From: Armatimonadota bacterium
Lineage (GTDB): Bacteria > Armatimonadota > Fimbriimonadia > Fimbriimonadales > ATM1
DNA: 19,632 nucleotides
Reading direction: 5' to 3'
NCBI GenBank assembly: GCA_003695835.1
Contig: RFHN01000052.1
Location: 1-19,632 of the forward strand
A model generated the notes under the pieces. It was not told the origin of the DNA. It did no database searches and saw only the letters and a program-made list of their open reading frames with translations. Below are positions 6,936 through 14,196 of the stretch, in pieces. The position numbers were made by a program, and so were the translations under genes. Position 1 is the first letter of the stretch. The number at the start of each line of letters is the position of its first letter.

Positions 6936-8303
6936 TTGTCGTCCGATTATCTCAAGCGCTGGGATACGGGCCACCGCTCGCCAATCCACGACCGGATCCG
7001 CCGACTCTATCGAGCGCTGCGGGCAAGCCAGCATTGGAGCCGCTCCGAGTGGGAGGCATACCTGCTCAAGCGCCTGAAACGGCTCGTTTCGCACGCGTGG
7101 AGTCATGTGCCCCTCTATCGCTCGCATTGGGGCGAAATGCCCGAGATCCAGTCCTTGGAGGATTTCGCGCGTCTGCCGATCTTGGAACGGTCGGTCGTCT
7201 CCAACAATCCGGACTTGCTGCGGGCGACGACTCTGCCCCCCGGCGTCCAAGTCGGTGCCCCGACGACCACCTCCGGTTCGACGGGACAAGTCGTTCGCGT
7301 CCACGCGGACACCGAGTCTGTTGCTGCGGGTGCCGCGGCCGAAATCCTCGCTATGGAGTGGGAAGAGGTGGACCCGACTCTGCCCACGGCGTACGTGCGC
7401 ACGTACTCGTCCGGCCCGCCGGAGACCGTGGCAGCGCTCAGCAAAGGGGTTCGGATTCCGAGATGGGCGAGCGGACCTCTGCGCGAGATGTTCCCATGGG
7501 GTGATGCCTTCCTCATTGACGCCAGCACCTCGCCGGACTGGATCGCGCAGTTCCTCGATGCCGCGAAGCCGCAAAGGCTCATCGGCTATCCGACCGTGCT
7601 GCTGATGACCACCGATCATTGGAAGCCGGGGTACGCGCTGCGTTCCGTTCGCTGCTACGGCGAGAACCTTCATCAAGCGGACAAGGAGCGATTGGAGGAG
7701 CGCCTCGGTACAAGGGTCTGGAACGCGTGGAGCGCGAACGAAACTGGGCCGATCGCGAACGAATGCCCCGATACACCGGGCCGATTGCACCTCCACGCCT
7801 ACCTTCACTATGTCGAAGTTGTCCGCGAAGATGGCGAGCCGTGCGAGCCTGGGGAGTCGGGATCCATCTTGATTACGCCGTTGTACTCCGTCGCGACGCC
7901 TCTTGTCCGTTATCGCCTGGGCGATCAGGCAACGCTCGGCGAGTGTGAATGTGAGCGGACGTTGCCCGCCCTCGCTTCGATGGACGGACGAACGTTCAGC
8001 ATGTTCCGTCTCCGCGACGGCAGGAGGATGCTTGCATCCCGCGTCATAGATCGGCTCGGCAAGATTCCGGGCCTGGTGCGCTTTCAGATCCTGCAGTGGG
8101 AGTACGGGCGGTTGGAGATGCTGCTCGTGACCGCCGAGGCGGACTATCAAGCCGTCTCCGTGCAGGCGGAACGGTTGCTTCGTGAATTCTTTGCAGACGA
8201 AGGCGAGATCTCCGTCGAATGCAGGCGCGTGGAGGAACTTCCGCTGGCGCCATCCGGTAAGTTTGAAAAGGTCCGCTGGATGGGCCACAGAGACCCGAAA
8301 TGA
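6936..8303 (+). CDS. PaaK/CapK-like adenylate-forming enzyme (phenylacetate-CoA ligase family)
   Basis: About 455 residues of the AMP-binding superfamily, in the branch of phenylacetate-CoA ligase, CapK and coenzyme F390 synthetase. Such enzymes activate a carboxylic acid with ATP. The nucleotide-binding loop TTTSGSTG lies at about residues 110-117, the acyl-adenylate motif SANETGPIANEC follows mid-protein, then TPLVRYRLGDQATL, and the C-terminal lysine in PSGKFEKVRW (K442), the usual catalytic lysine. All key parts are present, so it is probably active; the substrate is unknown. I chose the TTG at 6936, 2 nt after the dnaN stop; a TTG at 6906 inside dnaN would add 10 residues. Its stop overlaps the next ATG by 4 nt. 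Co-transcription with dnaN is likely, but no functional link is obvious. Confidence 0.87.
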   Translation: MSSDYLKRWDTGHRSPIHDRIRRLYRALRASQHWSRSEWEAYLLKRLKRLVSHAWSHVPLYRSHWGEMPEIQSLEDFARLPILERSVVSNNPDLLRATTLPPGVQVGAPTTTSGSTGQVVRVHADTESVAAGAAAEILAMEWEEVDPTLPTAYVRTYSSGPPETVAALSKGVRIPRWASGPLREMFPWGDAFLIDASTSPDWIAQFLDAAKPQRLIGYPTVLLMTTDHWKPGYALRSVRCYGENLHQADKERLEERLGTRVWNAWSANETGPIANECPDTPGRLHLHAYLHYVEVVREDGEPCEPGESGSILITPLYSVATPLVRYRLGDQATLGECECERTLPALASMDGRTFSMFRLRDGRRMLASRVIDRLGKIPGLVRFQILQWEYGRLEMLLVTAEADYQAVSVQAERLLREFFADEGEISVECRRVEELPLAPSGKFEKVRWMGHRDPK

Positions 8304-9361
8304 TACGTCTGGCACGACCGTTCGCCGCCGCCTGTTTCCTCGCGCTCAGCCTCTTTTCGAGCGGCGCGCAGAACCCGGAAACCGAGCGCTTCCCTACTCT
8401 TACGCCCGCAGCGGTTCGCCGCCACGTCTACTACCTCGCGTCGGACGCGCTTGGCGGACGAGGCACGCCGTCGGAAGGGTTGGACTTGGCCGCCGAGTAC
8501 ATCTCCAAGGCGTTCAAGGGCATCGGGTTGCTGCCGCTCGACGATGGCACCTACTTCCAAACCGCCAAGGGAATGACGGTCCGAACGAGGTCTGGGGCCG
8601 TCCAAGCCGATCTGCACAACGTCATCGGTTGGATCGAGGGCAGCGATCCCGTCCTGAAGCACGAATACGTCATCGTCTCGGCTCACTACGACCACCTCGG
8701 AACGTTCGGCGAAGGCGAGGACCCGATTTACAATGGCGCGAACGACGATGCGAGCGGCGTTAGCGGAATGATCGAGATTGCGCGGGCGTTAGTAGCCCAG
8801 TCGCCGAGAAGGAGCATTGTCTTCATCGCTTTCTTTGGCGAGGAGCGAGGTCTTCTCGGCTCGCGGTACTACGCGGAGCACCCCGTCTTCCCTCTCAAGC
8901 AAACGGTCGCGATGCTCAATCTCGAACAGATCGGGCGTTCCGACAGCACCGAAGGCTCGCAAGTTCGGCGAGTCTCTTTGACGGGATTCGATTACAGTAC
9001 CGTTGGCAGCGTGCTGGTTGAGGTGGCTAAGGAGTTCGGGGTGGAGGCGTATCGCCACCCTCGAAACAGCGACGCCTACTTCTCGAGGAGCGATAACGCG
9101 GCTCTCGCGAACGTGGGCATTCCGGCGCATACGCTGACCGTCGCGTTTCAGTATTCCGATTATCATGGGGTTGATGACGAGCCGGAGAAGCTGGACTACG
9201 AGAACATGGCGCTGACGTGCAAGGTCGCCGCTGGCACCATCCTTCGCCTCGCCAACGAGGACCAACGCCCCGCCTGGAACCCAGACGTGCCCGCAGCGCG
9301 GCGCTACTGGGAAAAGTGGAAAGAGCTAATGGAGCGGCGGCCCCACCCAGCGCGGTCCTGA
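8300..9361 (+). CDS. Secreted M28 family zinc aminopeptidase
   Basis: 353 residues with an N-terminal signal peptide (RLAR, a hydrophobic stretch at 8-20, likely cleavage after SSGA near residue 23). The dizinc M28 core is complete: H129 and D131 in AHYDHLG, the bridging aspartate in NGANDDASG (D149), the catalytic glutamate pair in FFGEERG (E181/E182), E209 in LNLEQIG (aspartate in many relatives) and H289 in SDYHGVDDEPEKLDY. The enzyme would remove N-terminal residues from peptides outside the cytoplasm. It overlaps the PaaK-like gene by 4 nt (ATGA) and ends the plus-strand run; the convergent aspartate kinase gene ends 24 nt further on, with no hairpin terminator visible between them. Confidence 0.94.
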   Translation: MIRLARPFAAACFLALSLFSSGAQNPETERFPTLTPAAVRRHVYYLASDALGGRGTPSEGLDLAAEYISKAFKGIGLLPLDDGTYFQTAKGMTVRTRSGAVQADLHNVIGWIEGSDPVLKHEYVIVSAHYDHLGTFGEGEDPIYNGANDDASGVSGMIEIARALVAQSPRRSIVFIAFFGEERGLLGSRYYAEHPVFPLKQTVAMLNLEQIGRSDSTEGSQVRRVSLTGFDYSTVGSVLVEVAKEFGVEAYRHPRNSDAYFSRSDNAALANVGIPAHTLTVAFQYSDYHGVDDEPEKLDYENMALTCKVAAGTILRLANEDQRPAWNPDVPAARRYWEKWKELMERRPHPARS

Positions 9362-9385
9362 GAAAGGAACTGTAGACCCGCTCGC

Positions 9386-10741
9386 CTACGTCTGCGAAGC
9401 AAGGTCGAACTCCTCGTGCAGGAGCGCGACCGCCCGCCCGCAGTCGTTCTCGGGGACGAGCACGGAGATGGACAACGGGCTATCGCTCGTTTGCAGGATG
9501 TTGATATTGGCGCCGAGAAGACACTCGAATACGCGGTAGTAGATGCCGGGCTGCTGCAGAAACTCGTGCGCGATGAGGGATACCATCGTGCAGTTTTCCG
9601 TCAGCCGGGCGACGCACTTCCGAATCTCGCCAAAGCCGGATAGGCCCTTGAGCATCTGCTCTTGAGCGGCGACTTCGGGCGACCCAGCTCGGCCGACCTG
9701 CACGATGTACGTCCGCGGCTCTCCGTCCACGAGGGGTATGACGAGACCGTCAAGAATCTCCTTCACGCGCGGAAGCTGTTTCCGCGGGACGGCAAAGCCG
9801 AAGCTGTGTGGGTGCACGTTCAGCATGAAGAGGTTGATGCGATAGTCCGCCATCAACTCGTAGACCTTCGATTCGAGCGCAGCCTTGTCAGGTCCGAACG
9901 CGGCTTCGAACTCCAGGTAGACGAGCTTGCCGGTGTGCGTGACTCCCGTAGCGCGGCGGTGTTCGAACCCCTCGCCGGGAACGACTTCAGTCCCGGGGTC
10001 GTCGGAGAACGTCGAACGGACGAAAAGAGGGATGCCAAACTTCATGGCGATCTCGGCCGCCCGCGGATGGATGACCTTTGCGCCTTGGTGTGCGATCTCG
10101 GCGACCTCGTCATAGGTCATCTGGCGTAGGGTCGGAGCATCCGGTACGAAGTCCGGGTCGGCGGTCTTGACGCCGTCCACATCGGTGTAGATCTCGACTG
10201 CCTCGGCAGCCAGGGCGGCGGCGAGGGCACTGGCCGTCGTATCGCTCCCGCCCCGACCGAGCGTGGTGATCTCGCCGTAGCTCGACCCGTCCTTCGAGAG
10301 CGAGCGCCCTTGGAAGCCACAGACTACGGGAATCCGCCCCTTCTCCAAGACCTTGAGCACGTCGTGAGGTTGAATCTCGACGATTCGCGCGTTGCCATGG
10401 GTTTCGTCCGTGATGATGCCCGCCTGGCCTCCGGTCATGGCGCTCGCCGGGTAGCCGAGCGACTTGAGCGTTTGAGCGAAGACGCAAGTGGACATGATCT
10501 CGCCGCAACAGAGCATCAGGTCCACTTCGCGCGGCTCGGGAGGAACGAGGGGATCCACTTCGGTCAAGAGGTTCAGCAGCGTATCGGTTGCATACGGCAT
10601 GCCGGCACGCCCGATGGCGCTCACGACGACGACCGGCGAGAACCCGTTCTCGACGGCTTCGGCAACCTTGCGAGCGGCCAGCATCCGAGACTCCTGGTCC
10701 GCGACGCTCGTCCCGCCAAACTTCATCACCTTGATGCGCAT
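9386..10741 (-). CDS. lysC: Aspartate kinase
   Basis: Aspartate kinase phosphorylates L-aspartate, the first step towards lysine, threonine, methionine and diaminopimelate. From ATG-10741 the protein has 451 residues. The ATP/aspartate signature KFGGTSV is at 7-13; further kinase-domain landmarks are CCGEIMS, TLGRGGSDTTA and the YTDVDGV block. Two ACT domains fill the C-terminal third (starting at LVYLEFEAAF and at CTMVSLIAHEF), so it is a full-length, probably feedback-regulated enzyme. I chose ATG-10741 over the in-frame GTG nine codons upstream (10768) because it directly precedes the conserved strand, has a GGTGGAG ribosome-binding site, and its A is shared with the TGA stop of the upstream ACT gene (TGATG), a classic coupling arrangement. 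Confidence 0.97.
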   Translation of the reverse strand: MRIKVMKFGGTSVADQESRMLAARKVAEAVENGFSPVVVVSAIGRAGMPYATDTLLNLLTEVDPLVPPEPREVDLMLCCGEIMSTCVFAQTLKSLGYPASAMTGGQAGIITDETHGNARIVEIQPHDVLKVLEKGRIPVVCGFQGRSLSKDGSSYGEITTLGRGGSDTTASALAAALAAEAVEIYTDVDGVKTADPDFVPDAPTLRQMTYDEVAEIAHQGAKVIHPRAAEIAMKFGIPLFVRSTFSDDPGTEVVPGEGFEHRRATGVTHTGKLVYLEFEAAFGPDKAALESKVYELMADYRINLFMLNVHPHSFGFAVPRKQLPRVKEILDGLVIPLVDGEPRTYIVQVGRAGSPEVAAQEQMLKGLSGFGEIRKCVARLTENCTMVSLIAHEFLQQPGIYYRVFECLLGANINILQTSDSPLSISVLVPENDCGRAVALLHEEFDLASQT

Positions 10742-11220
10742 CAGAGGATCTCCACCATCCCGATACAATCACGGAGGACGGACGCCGCCCTCTCCACTTT
10801 CGCGGCCTCGACGACGACCTGCACCGAGGAATGCATGTCCCCGACCTGTTCAATCGTCGCACCGGACCGCACGACGAGCTGGGCAATCCTCGCCACCAAC
10901 CCGCTTTCGTCCCGGATGTTCGGCGCCCTGACGATGAGGATCGCTCTTCCCTCTTTCACGACGGCGTCGAAGCCTGCGGCGCAAAGCGCATCGCGCGCGC
11001 TCGAGGCTTGGCTCTCGGGCACCACGAACGAAAAGCCGCTGCTGCTTACTTTGAGGAAGTCGATGCTATGGTCGGCATCCTTGAGCGCGCCCAACGCCTC
11101 GAGCATCCGCTGCCCCCACGCCTCTTCTGACAGGCCGGAGACGACCACGAGCGCGTGGCCAAGAGAGACCTCGACGCCCGAAATGCCGCGCGCAGTCTCA
11201 ATCGAGGTGCGATCCGTCAT
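10741..11220 (-). CDS. Free-standing double-ACT-domain protein, coupled to aspartate kinase
   Basis: 159 residues from ATG-11220. Two consecutive ACT-like folds are visible: about 20-80 (HALVVVSGLSEE, then an FSFVVPESQASSARDAL end) and about 90-155 (AILIVRAPNIRDESGLVARIAQ, then SVQVVVEAAKVERAASVL). This is the layout of the C-terminal regulatory half of aspartokinase, without a kinase domain. The gene ends inside the lysC start codon (TGATG), so the two products are probably made together. An amino-acid-sensing partner of the kinase is the natural inference; the ligand is unknown. A longer start at 11274 is possible, but it would overlap the aldo/keto reductase gene. No ribosome-binding site is seen; a TAGGTT hexamer ends 7 nt upstream. 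Confidence 0.82.
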   Translation of the reverse strand: MTDRTSIETARGISGVEVSLGHALVVVSGLSEEAWGQRMLEALGALKDADHSIDFLKVSSSGFSFVVPESQASSARDALCAAGFDAVVKEGRAILIVRAPNIRDESGLVARIAQLVVRSGATIEQVGDMHSSVQVVVEAAKVERAASVLRDCIGMVEIL

Positions 11221-11227
11221 CGTTGTG

Positions 11228-11233
11228 AACCTA
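11228..11233 (-). promoter_or_regulatory. TANNNT -10-like element before the ACT gene, overlapping the aldo/keto reductase stop
   Basis: TAGGTT on the minus strand, 7 nt before ATG-11220; its first three bases are the TAG stop of the aldo/keto reductase. No Shine-Dalgarno sequence is present in the 10-nt gap. Weak alone, but it fits a repeated pattern. Confidence 0.25.
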
Positions 11234-12178
11234 CCCAAGAGCCTCGACCGCCCGTGCAAAAAGCCCCGGATCAATCTGCGTATCCACAGCCTTCAAGTTC
11301 TCAAGAAGCTGCTCCTCGGTTCGGGCGCCTACGATCACGCTGGAGACCTCCGGTTTCCGAAGGCACCAGGCAAGGGCAAACTGCGCCAGCGTGCAGGCCG
11401 CCTCCCCTGCGAGACGCTCGATCTCGACGACGGCCTTCAGGATCCGCTCGTCCAAGTACCGCTGCATGAACTGGCCGCCGACCTCGTCCGTGGCTCGAGA
11501 TCCTTCGGGGGGCGGGCTGCCCGGGCGGTACTTGCCCGTCAACACGCCCTGCGCGAGAGGGGAGAAGGCGAGGATTCCCATTCCTTCACTCGCGCAAACA
11601 GGAAGGATCTCCTCTTCGATTTTTCGGTCAATCATGTTGTAGAGGGGTTGGTCGCTGATCGGGGGCGGAGCGCCGATCGCGCGGGCGATGTGGCAGGCAT
11701 CCCGAATCTGTGCGGCTGTCCACTCGCTAACGCCCCAGTACAGGATCTTGCCTTGCCGGATCAGGTCGTCCACGGCTCGGACGGACTCTTCGACCGGCGT
11801 CTCGGGATCGTAGCGGTGAAACTGGAACAGGTCCACGTAATCCACCTGGAGCCGTTGAAGGCTGGCGTGTACGGATTCGAAGACATGTTTGCGGCTCAGG
11901 CCACGATCGTTCGGGTTCTCGGTCATGGGCCAGAAGCACTTGGTTGCGAGCACGAGGTCTTGCCGCCGAAGCCCTTTGATTGCGTGCCCGAGCGCCTTCT
12001 CCGCTTCGCCCTTCGCGTAGATGTCCGCCGTGTCGAAGAAGATGACACCGTGGTCGAGAGCGACGCGCACGAGGCGCGCCAATTCCTCGGCCCCGACAGT
12101 GCGTCCATGGGTGAGCCACCCGCCTAATCCGATCGCGCTGACCTTGAGGCCACTGCGCCCAACCGGTCGGTATTGCAT
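11231..12178 (-). CDS. Aldo/keto reductase (AKR, Kv-beta-like subgroup)
   Basis: A 315-residue NAD(P)H-dependent oxidoreductase with a TIM-barrel fold. The catalytic tetrad is complete: D49 and Y54 in FDTADIYAKGEAEKALG, K80 in LATKC, and H121 in QFHRYDP. The cofactor-binding tail is seen in SSVIVGARTEEQLLENLKAV. The start sequence YRPVGRSGLKVSAIGLGGW is typical. Its substrate, an aldehyde, ketone or sugar, cannot be named from sequence. It begins 11 nt after the stop of the unknown coiled-coil gene and ends 10 nt before the ACT gene, so it sits in a run leading to aspartate kinase without an obvious pathway link. There is no ribosome-binding site, but a TAGTAT hexamer lies 8 nt upstream of its ATG. 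Confidence 0.94.
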   Translation of the reverse strand: MQYRPVGRSGLKVSAIGLGGWLTHGRTVGAEELARLVRVALDHGVIFFDTADIYAKGEAEKALGHAIKGLRRQDLVLATKCFWPMTENPNDRGLSRKHVFESVHASLQRLQVDYVDLFQFHRYDPETPVEESVRAVDDLIRQGKILYWGVSEWTAAQIRDACHIARAIGAPPPISDQPLYNMIDRKIEEEILPVCASEGMGILAFSPLAQGVLTGKYRPGSPPPEGSRATDEVGGQFMQRYLDERILKAVVEIERLAGEAACTLAQFALAWCLRKPEVSSVIVGARTEEQLLENLKAVDTQIDPGLFARAVEALG

Positions 12179-12186
12179 GACGACGG

Positions 12187-12192
12187 ATACTA
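12187..12192 (-). promoter_or_regulatory. TANNNT -10-like element before the aldo/keto reductase, overlapping the upstream stop
   Basis: TAGTAT on the minus strand, 8 nt before ATG-12178; TAG is also the stop codon of the upstream coiled-coil gene. No Shine-Dalgarno sequence is visible. Same geometry as at the VKOR-DsbA gene. Confidence 0.35.
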
Positions 12193-12948
12193 CCCGTCGT
12201 GCAGTTCCTCCCAGGCTTCCGCCCTCTCTTCCAGTTTGCGGCGAGATCGCTTGAGCCTCTCGATCGAAAGGTCGTAATCCTCCTCCGAAGCAGGCTCGCT
12301 GTGGATTCGGGATTCCAGGGCGCGCAGAGTCGCAGCCATCTCTTCCGACAACCTCTGCAAGACCTTCAGATTCTGCGTAACGGAGAACGATCGCTGCTCA
12401 CACTGCTCCGCGATCTGTAGCATTCGCAGGACCGCTTCGTCCATCGCCTGTGCGATCTCTCGGACGGCTTCCACCTCTCTGTCCTGCGGATCCAGCCGAG
12501 CGAGCAGGGACTGGAAGCTCAGGTACTGCTGCGATATCTGTTCAAGCAGGGGATAGAGCTCAATGTGAATTTTCTGTTGAAATCCGAGTTGGTTCAGCCA
12601 GTTTTGGTGTTTTTCCTTCACTCGCCCGGCTGCCCAACGCAGCTTGGAAGCGGTTCGCTCCTCTGGCGAGGCGGACCGATACAGAAACCAGCCGGCGGCG
12701 ACGGCCAGGGCACAACCAGTGATTCCGACGCCGACACCGATGGCAACGCTACCCGCCAAGATCGCCGCCACCGTAGCGAGAGTGCCTCCGGTCAACACGA
12801 GTGCGGGAACGACGACGGTCGCGATCTCAGAGGCGTGCGGCTTTCGCTCCGCCGTTACCTGGAGCAGTTCTTCGAAGGCGGGGCATTCCGGAGCCGGGTT
12901 GGTTCCGGGTATCGCCTTGAGCCACGTTCGCCAAATCGAGCGGTTCAC
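12190..12948 (-). CDS. Unknown membrane-anchored coiled-coil protein
   Basis: I do not recognise this 252-residue protein. It has a short cytoplasm-like N-terminus (1-40), a hydrophobic Gly/Ala/Val-rich stretch at 42-90 that can form two membrane segments as a hairpin, and a long, charged C-terminal region (about 95-252). That region is rich in E, Q, L, R and K with heptad-like spacing, and probably forms one or more coiled coils, ending in a cluster of arginines, lysines and glutamates. The layout suggests a membrane-tethered structural or scaffolding protein facing the cytoplasm, but no enzymatic motif is visible. The GTG start at 12948 follows a TACAAT by 6 nt and lies downstream of the terminator of the sigma gene. 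The aldo/keto reductase follows after 11 nt. Confidence 0.72.
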   Translation of the reverse strand: MNRSIWRTWLKAIPGTNPAPECPAFEELLQVTAERKPHASEIATVVVPALVLTGGTLATVAAILAGSVAIGVGVGITGCALAVAAGWFLYRSASPEERTASKLRWAAGRVKEKHQNWLNQLGFQQKIHIELYPLLEQISQQYLSFQSLLARLDPQDREVEAVREIAQAMDEAVLRMLQIAEQCEQRSFSVTQNLKVLQRLSEEMAATLRALESRIHSEPASEEDYDLSIERLKRSRRKLEERAEAWEELHDG

Positions 12949-12954
12949 TGCCCT

Positions 12955-12960
12955 ATTGTA
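12955..12960 (-). promoter_or_regulatory. -10-like element (TACAAT) before the coiled-coil gene
   Basis: TACAAT on the minus strand, 6 nt before GTG-12948, just downstream of a terminator hairpin, where a new promoter is needed. Five of six bases match TATAAT. No ribosome-binding site is seen, which again suggests a leaderless message. Confidence 0.45.
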
Positions 12961-12992
12961 CGCACAGGCGACTCGCGAGGCTGCACAAAGGG

Positions 12993-13020
12993 GCGAGGCT
13001 CGCCGCCGGGCGAGCCTCGC
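12993..13020 (-). terminator. Hairpin terminator after the RpoD-like sigma gene
   Basis: A perfect 12-bp, very GC-rich inverted repeat (12993-13004 with 13009-13020) closed by a 4-nt loop, in the 97-nt gap after the sigma stop at 13046. Read on the minus strand it is followed by CCCCTTTGTG, a poor U-tract, so it may be an imperfect intrinsic terminator. Part of the stem (GCGAGGCT) also occurs as a direct repeat at 12975-12982. Confidence 0.65.
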
Positions 13021-13045
13021 GGAATCGAACGGTCGGGGAGGAAGG

Positions 13046-14032
13046 TTAGTCGCCCGCGGAAAGGCGGACGCCCAGCGCCTTCAACTCGTCGCCGATGTGC
13101 TTCAGCTTCTTCATGAGGCGCACCTCAATCTGCCGCACGCGTTCGCGGGTGATGTTCAGGACCGCGCCGGTCTCTTCGAGGGTCCTCGGATGGTTGTCAT
13201 CGAGACCGAACCGGAGTCGCACGACGTCCCGCTCGCGCGGAGTCAGGCGGTTCAGGATCGCCTCAATCTCCTGCTTCTTGACCATCTCCTTGAGCGAGTC
13301 GGTGGGCGTGTCCTTTTCCGGACTGGGCATAAAGTCCGCCAAGGTGCTGGACTCGCGCTCGCCGACCGGCATCTCGAGGCTGAGGGGCTGGTAAGAGGCG
13401 CTCATGACCTCCTTCACCCTTTCGACCGGGAGGCCGACTTCCAGCGCGATCTCTTCCTTCGTCGGAGGGCGCTCGAGTTCTTGCTCGAGGCGGCTCGCCG
13501 TCTTCAGGACCTTCCGCGTCAGCTCAGCGACATAGACCGGGACGCGAATGGTGCGCGACTGGTTGATCATCGCTCGGCTAATGGCGCGGCGGATCCACCA
13601 CGTCGCATACGTGCTGAAGCGGAACCCCTTCCGCCAGTCGAACTTCTCGACGGCGCGGATGAGCCCGAGGTTGCCTTCCTGGATGAGATCCGAGAGCGGC
13701 GTGCCGTGCACGTTGTACTTCCGCGCGATGCTGACGACGAGCCGGAGGTTCGACTCGACCATGATGCGCTTGGCTTCCTCGTCTCCCTGCTGGACCCGCC
13801 GGGCAAGAGCGATCTCCTTCTCCGGAGTCAGCAGCTGTGCGCGACGGGTCTGCCGGATCCACATGTCCAGATCCGCAGACTCTTCGTCCTGTTGCTCGAC
13901 TGCGTCGTCGGGCAGCTCGTCCACGAGTTCCTCGTGGTCGCGGTAGAAGTCCTCTACCGTGCTTTCCGTCAGTCGAGCCAGAAAGTCATCGTCTTGAGGC
14001 ATGAACTCTGTATCTTCGTCTCGCTTCGCCAT
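13046..14032 (-). CDS. RpoD/SigA-family sigma factor with altered -10 recognition residues
   Basis: A 328-residue group 1 or 2 sigma-70. Region 1.2 (about 55-85), region 2 (NLRLVVSIARKY, then DLIQEGNLGLIRAVEKFDW and FSTYATWWIR), region 3 (about 165-235) and region 4.2 (TLEETGAVLNITRERVRQIE) are all present; region 1.1 is replaced by a short acidic N-terminus. The -35-reading helix TRERVRQIE is canonical. In region 2.4 the usual RQAIT is RRAIS: the glutamine and threonine that contact position -12 in E. coli RpoD (Q437, T440) are arginine (R149) and serine (S152). This points to a group 2 paralogue or shifted -12 preference; it may not be the main housekeeping factor. ATG-14032 is chosen over TTG-14038. 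It lies alone between lnt and a strong terminator. Confidence 0.9.
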   Translation of the reverse strand: MAKRDEDTEFMPQDDDFLARLTESTVEDFYRDHEELVDELPDDAVEQQDEESADLDMWIRQTRRAQLLTPEKEIALARRVQQGDEEAKRIMVESNLRLVVSIARKYNVHGTPLSDLIQEGNLGLIRAVEKFDWRKGFRFSTYATWWIRRAISRAMINQSRTIRVPVYVAELTRKVLKTASRLEQELERPPTKEEIALEVGLPVERVKEVMSASYQPLSLEMPVGERESSTLADFMPSPEKDTPTDSLKEMVKKQEIEAILNRLTPRERDVVRLRFGLDDNHPRTLEETGAVLNITRERVRQIEVRLMKKLKHIGDELKALGVRLSAGD

Positions 14033-14041
14033 ACGCAAGAA

Positions 14042-14047
14042 AGTGTA
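14042..14047 (-). promoter_or_regulatory. TACACT -10-like element before the RpoD-like gene
   Basis: TACACT on the minus strand ends 9 nt before ATG-14032, and there is no Shine-Dalgarno sequence. This fits a leaderless start. An alternative promoter further up is listed separately. Confidence 0.4.
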
Positions 14048-14093
14048 GACGCCCGAAAGCTCTTTGCGGTTACAAATCGAGCGCGAACACCCG

Positions 14094-14123
14094 ATTTTTC
14101 CCGATTTGACCCCGAACTGTCAA
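14094..14123 (-). promoter_or_regulatory. Possible upstream sigma-70 promoter (TTGACA-18-AAAAAT) for the RpoD-like gene
   Basis: On the minus strand a perfect TTGACA (14118-14123) is followed after 18 nt by AAAAAT (14094-14099, four of six bases of TATAAT). It lies in the 164-nt gap between lnt and the sigma gene and would give a leader of about 55 nt. The -35 match is strong, the -10 is weak. Confidence 0.35.
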
Positions 14124-14196
14124 GTCTTTCTGTTCGACGCAAGGGCGCTTCTTCCTTTATCCAATACGAACGGCAACACGGAAATGCTGCAGGAAA

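Noticed and set aside
6561..8315. 584-codon open frame on the minus strand
   Set aside because: It runs antisense through dnaN and the PaaK-like gene, which have complete family motifs. GC-rich coding DNA often leaves such shadow frames open.
10310..12127. 605-codon open frame on the plus strand
   Set aside because: Antisense to lysC, the ACT gene and the aldo/keto reductase, all clearly real. No motif seen in it.
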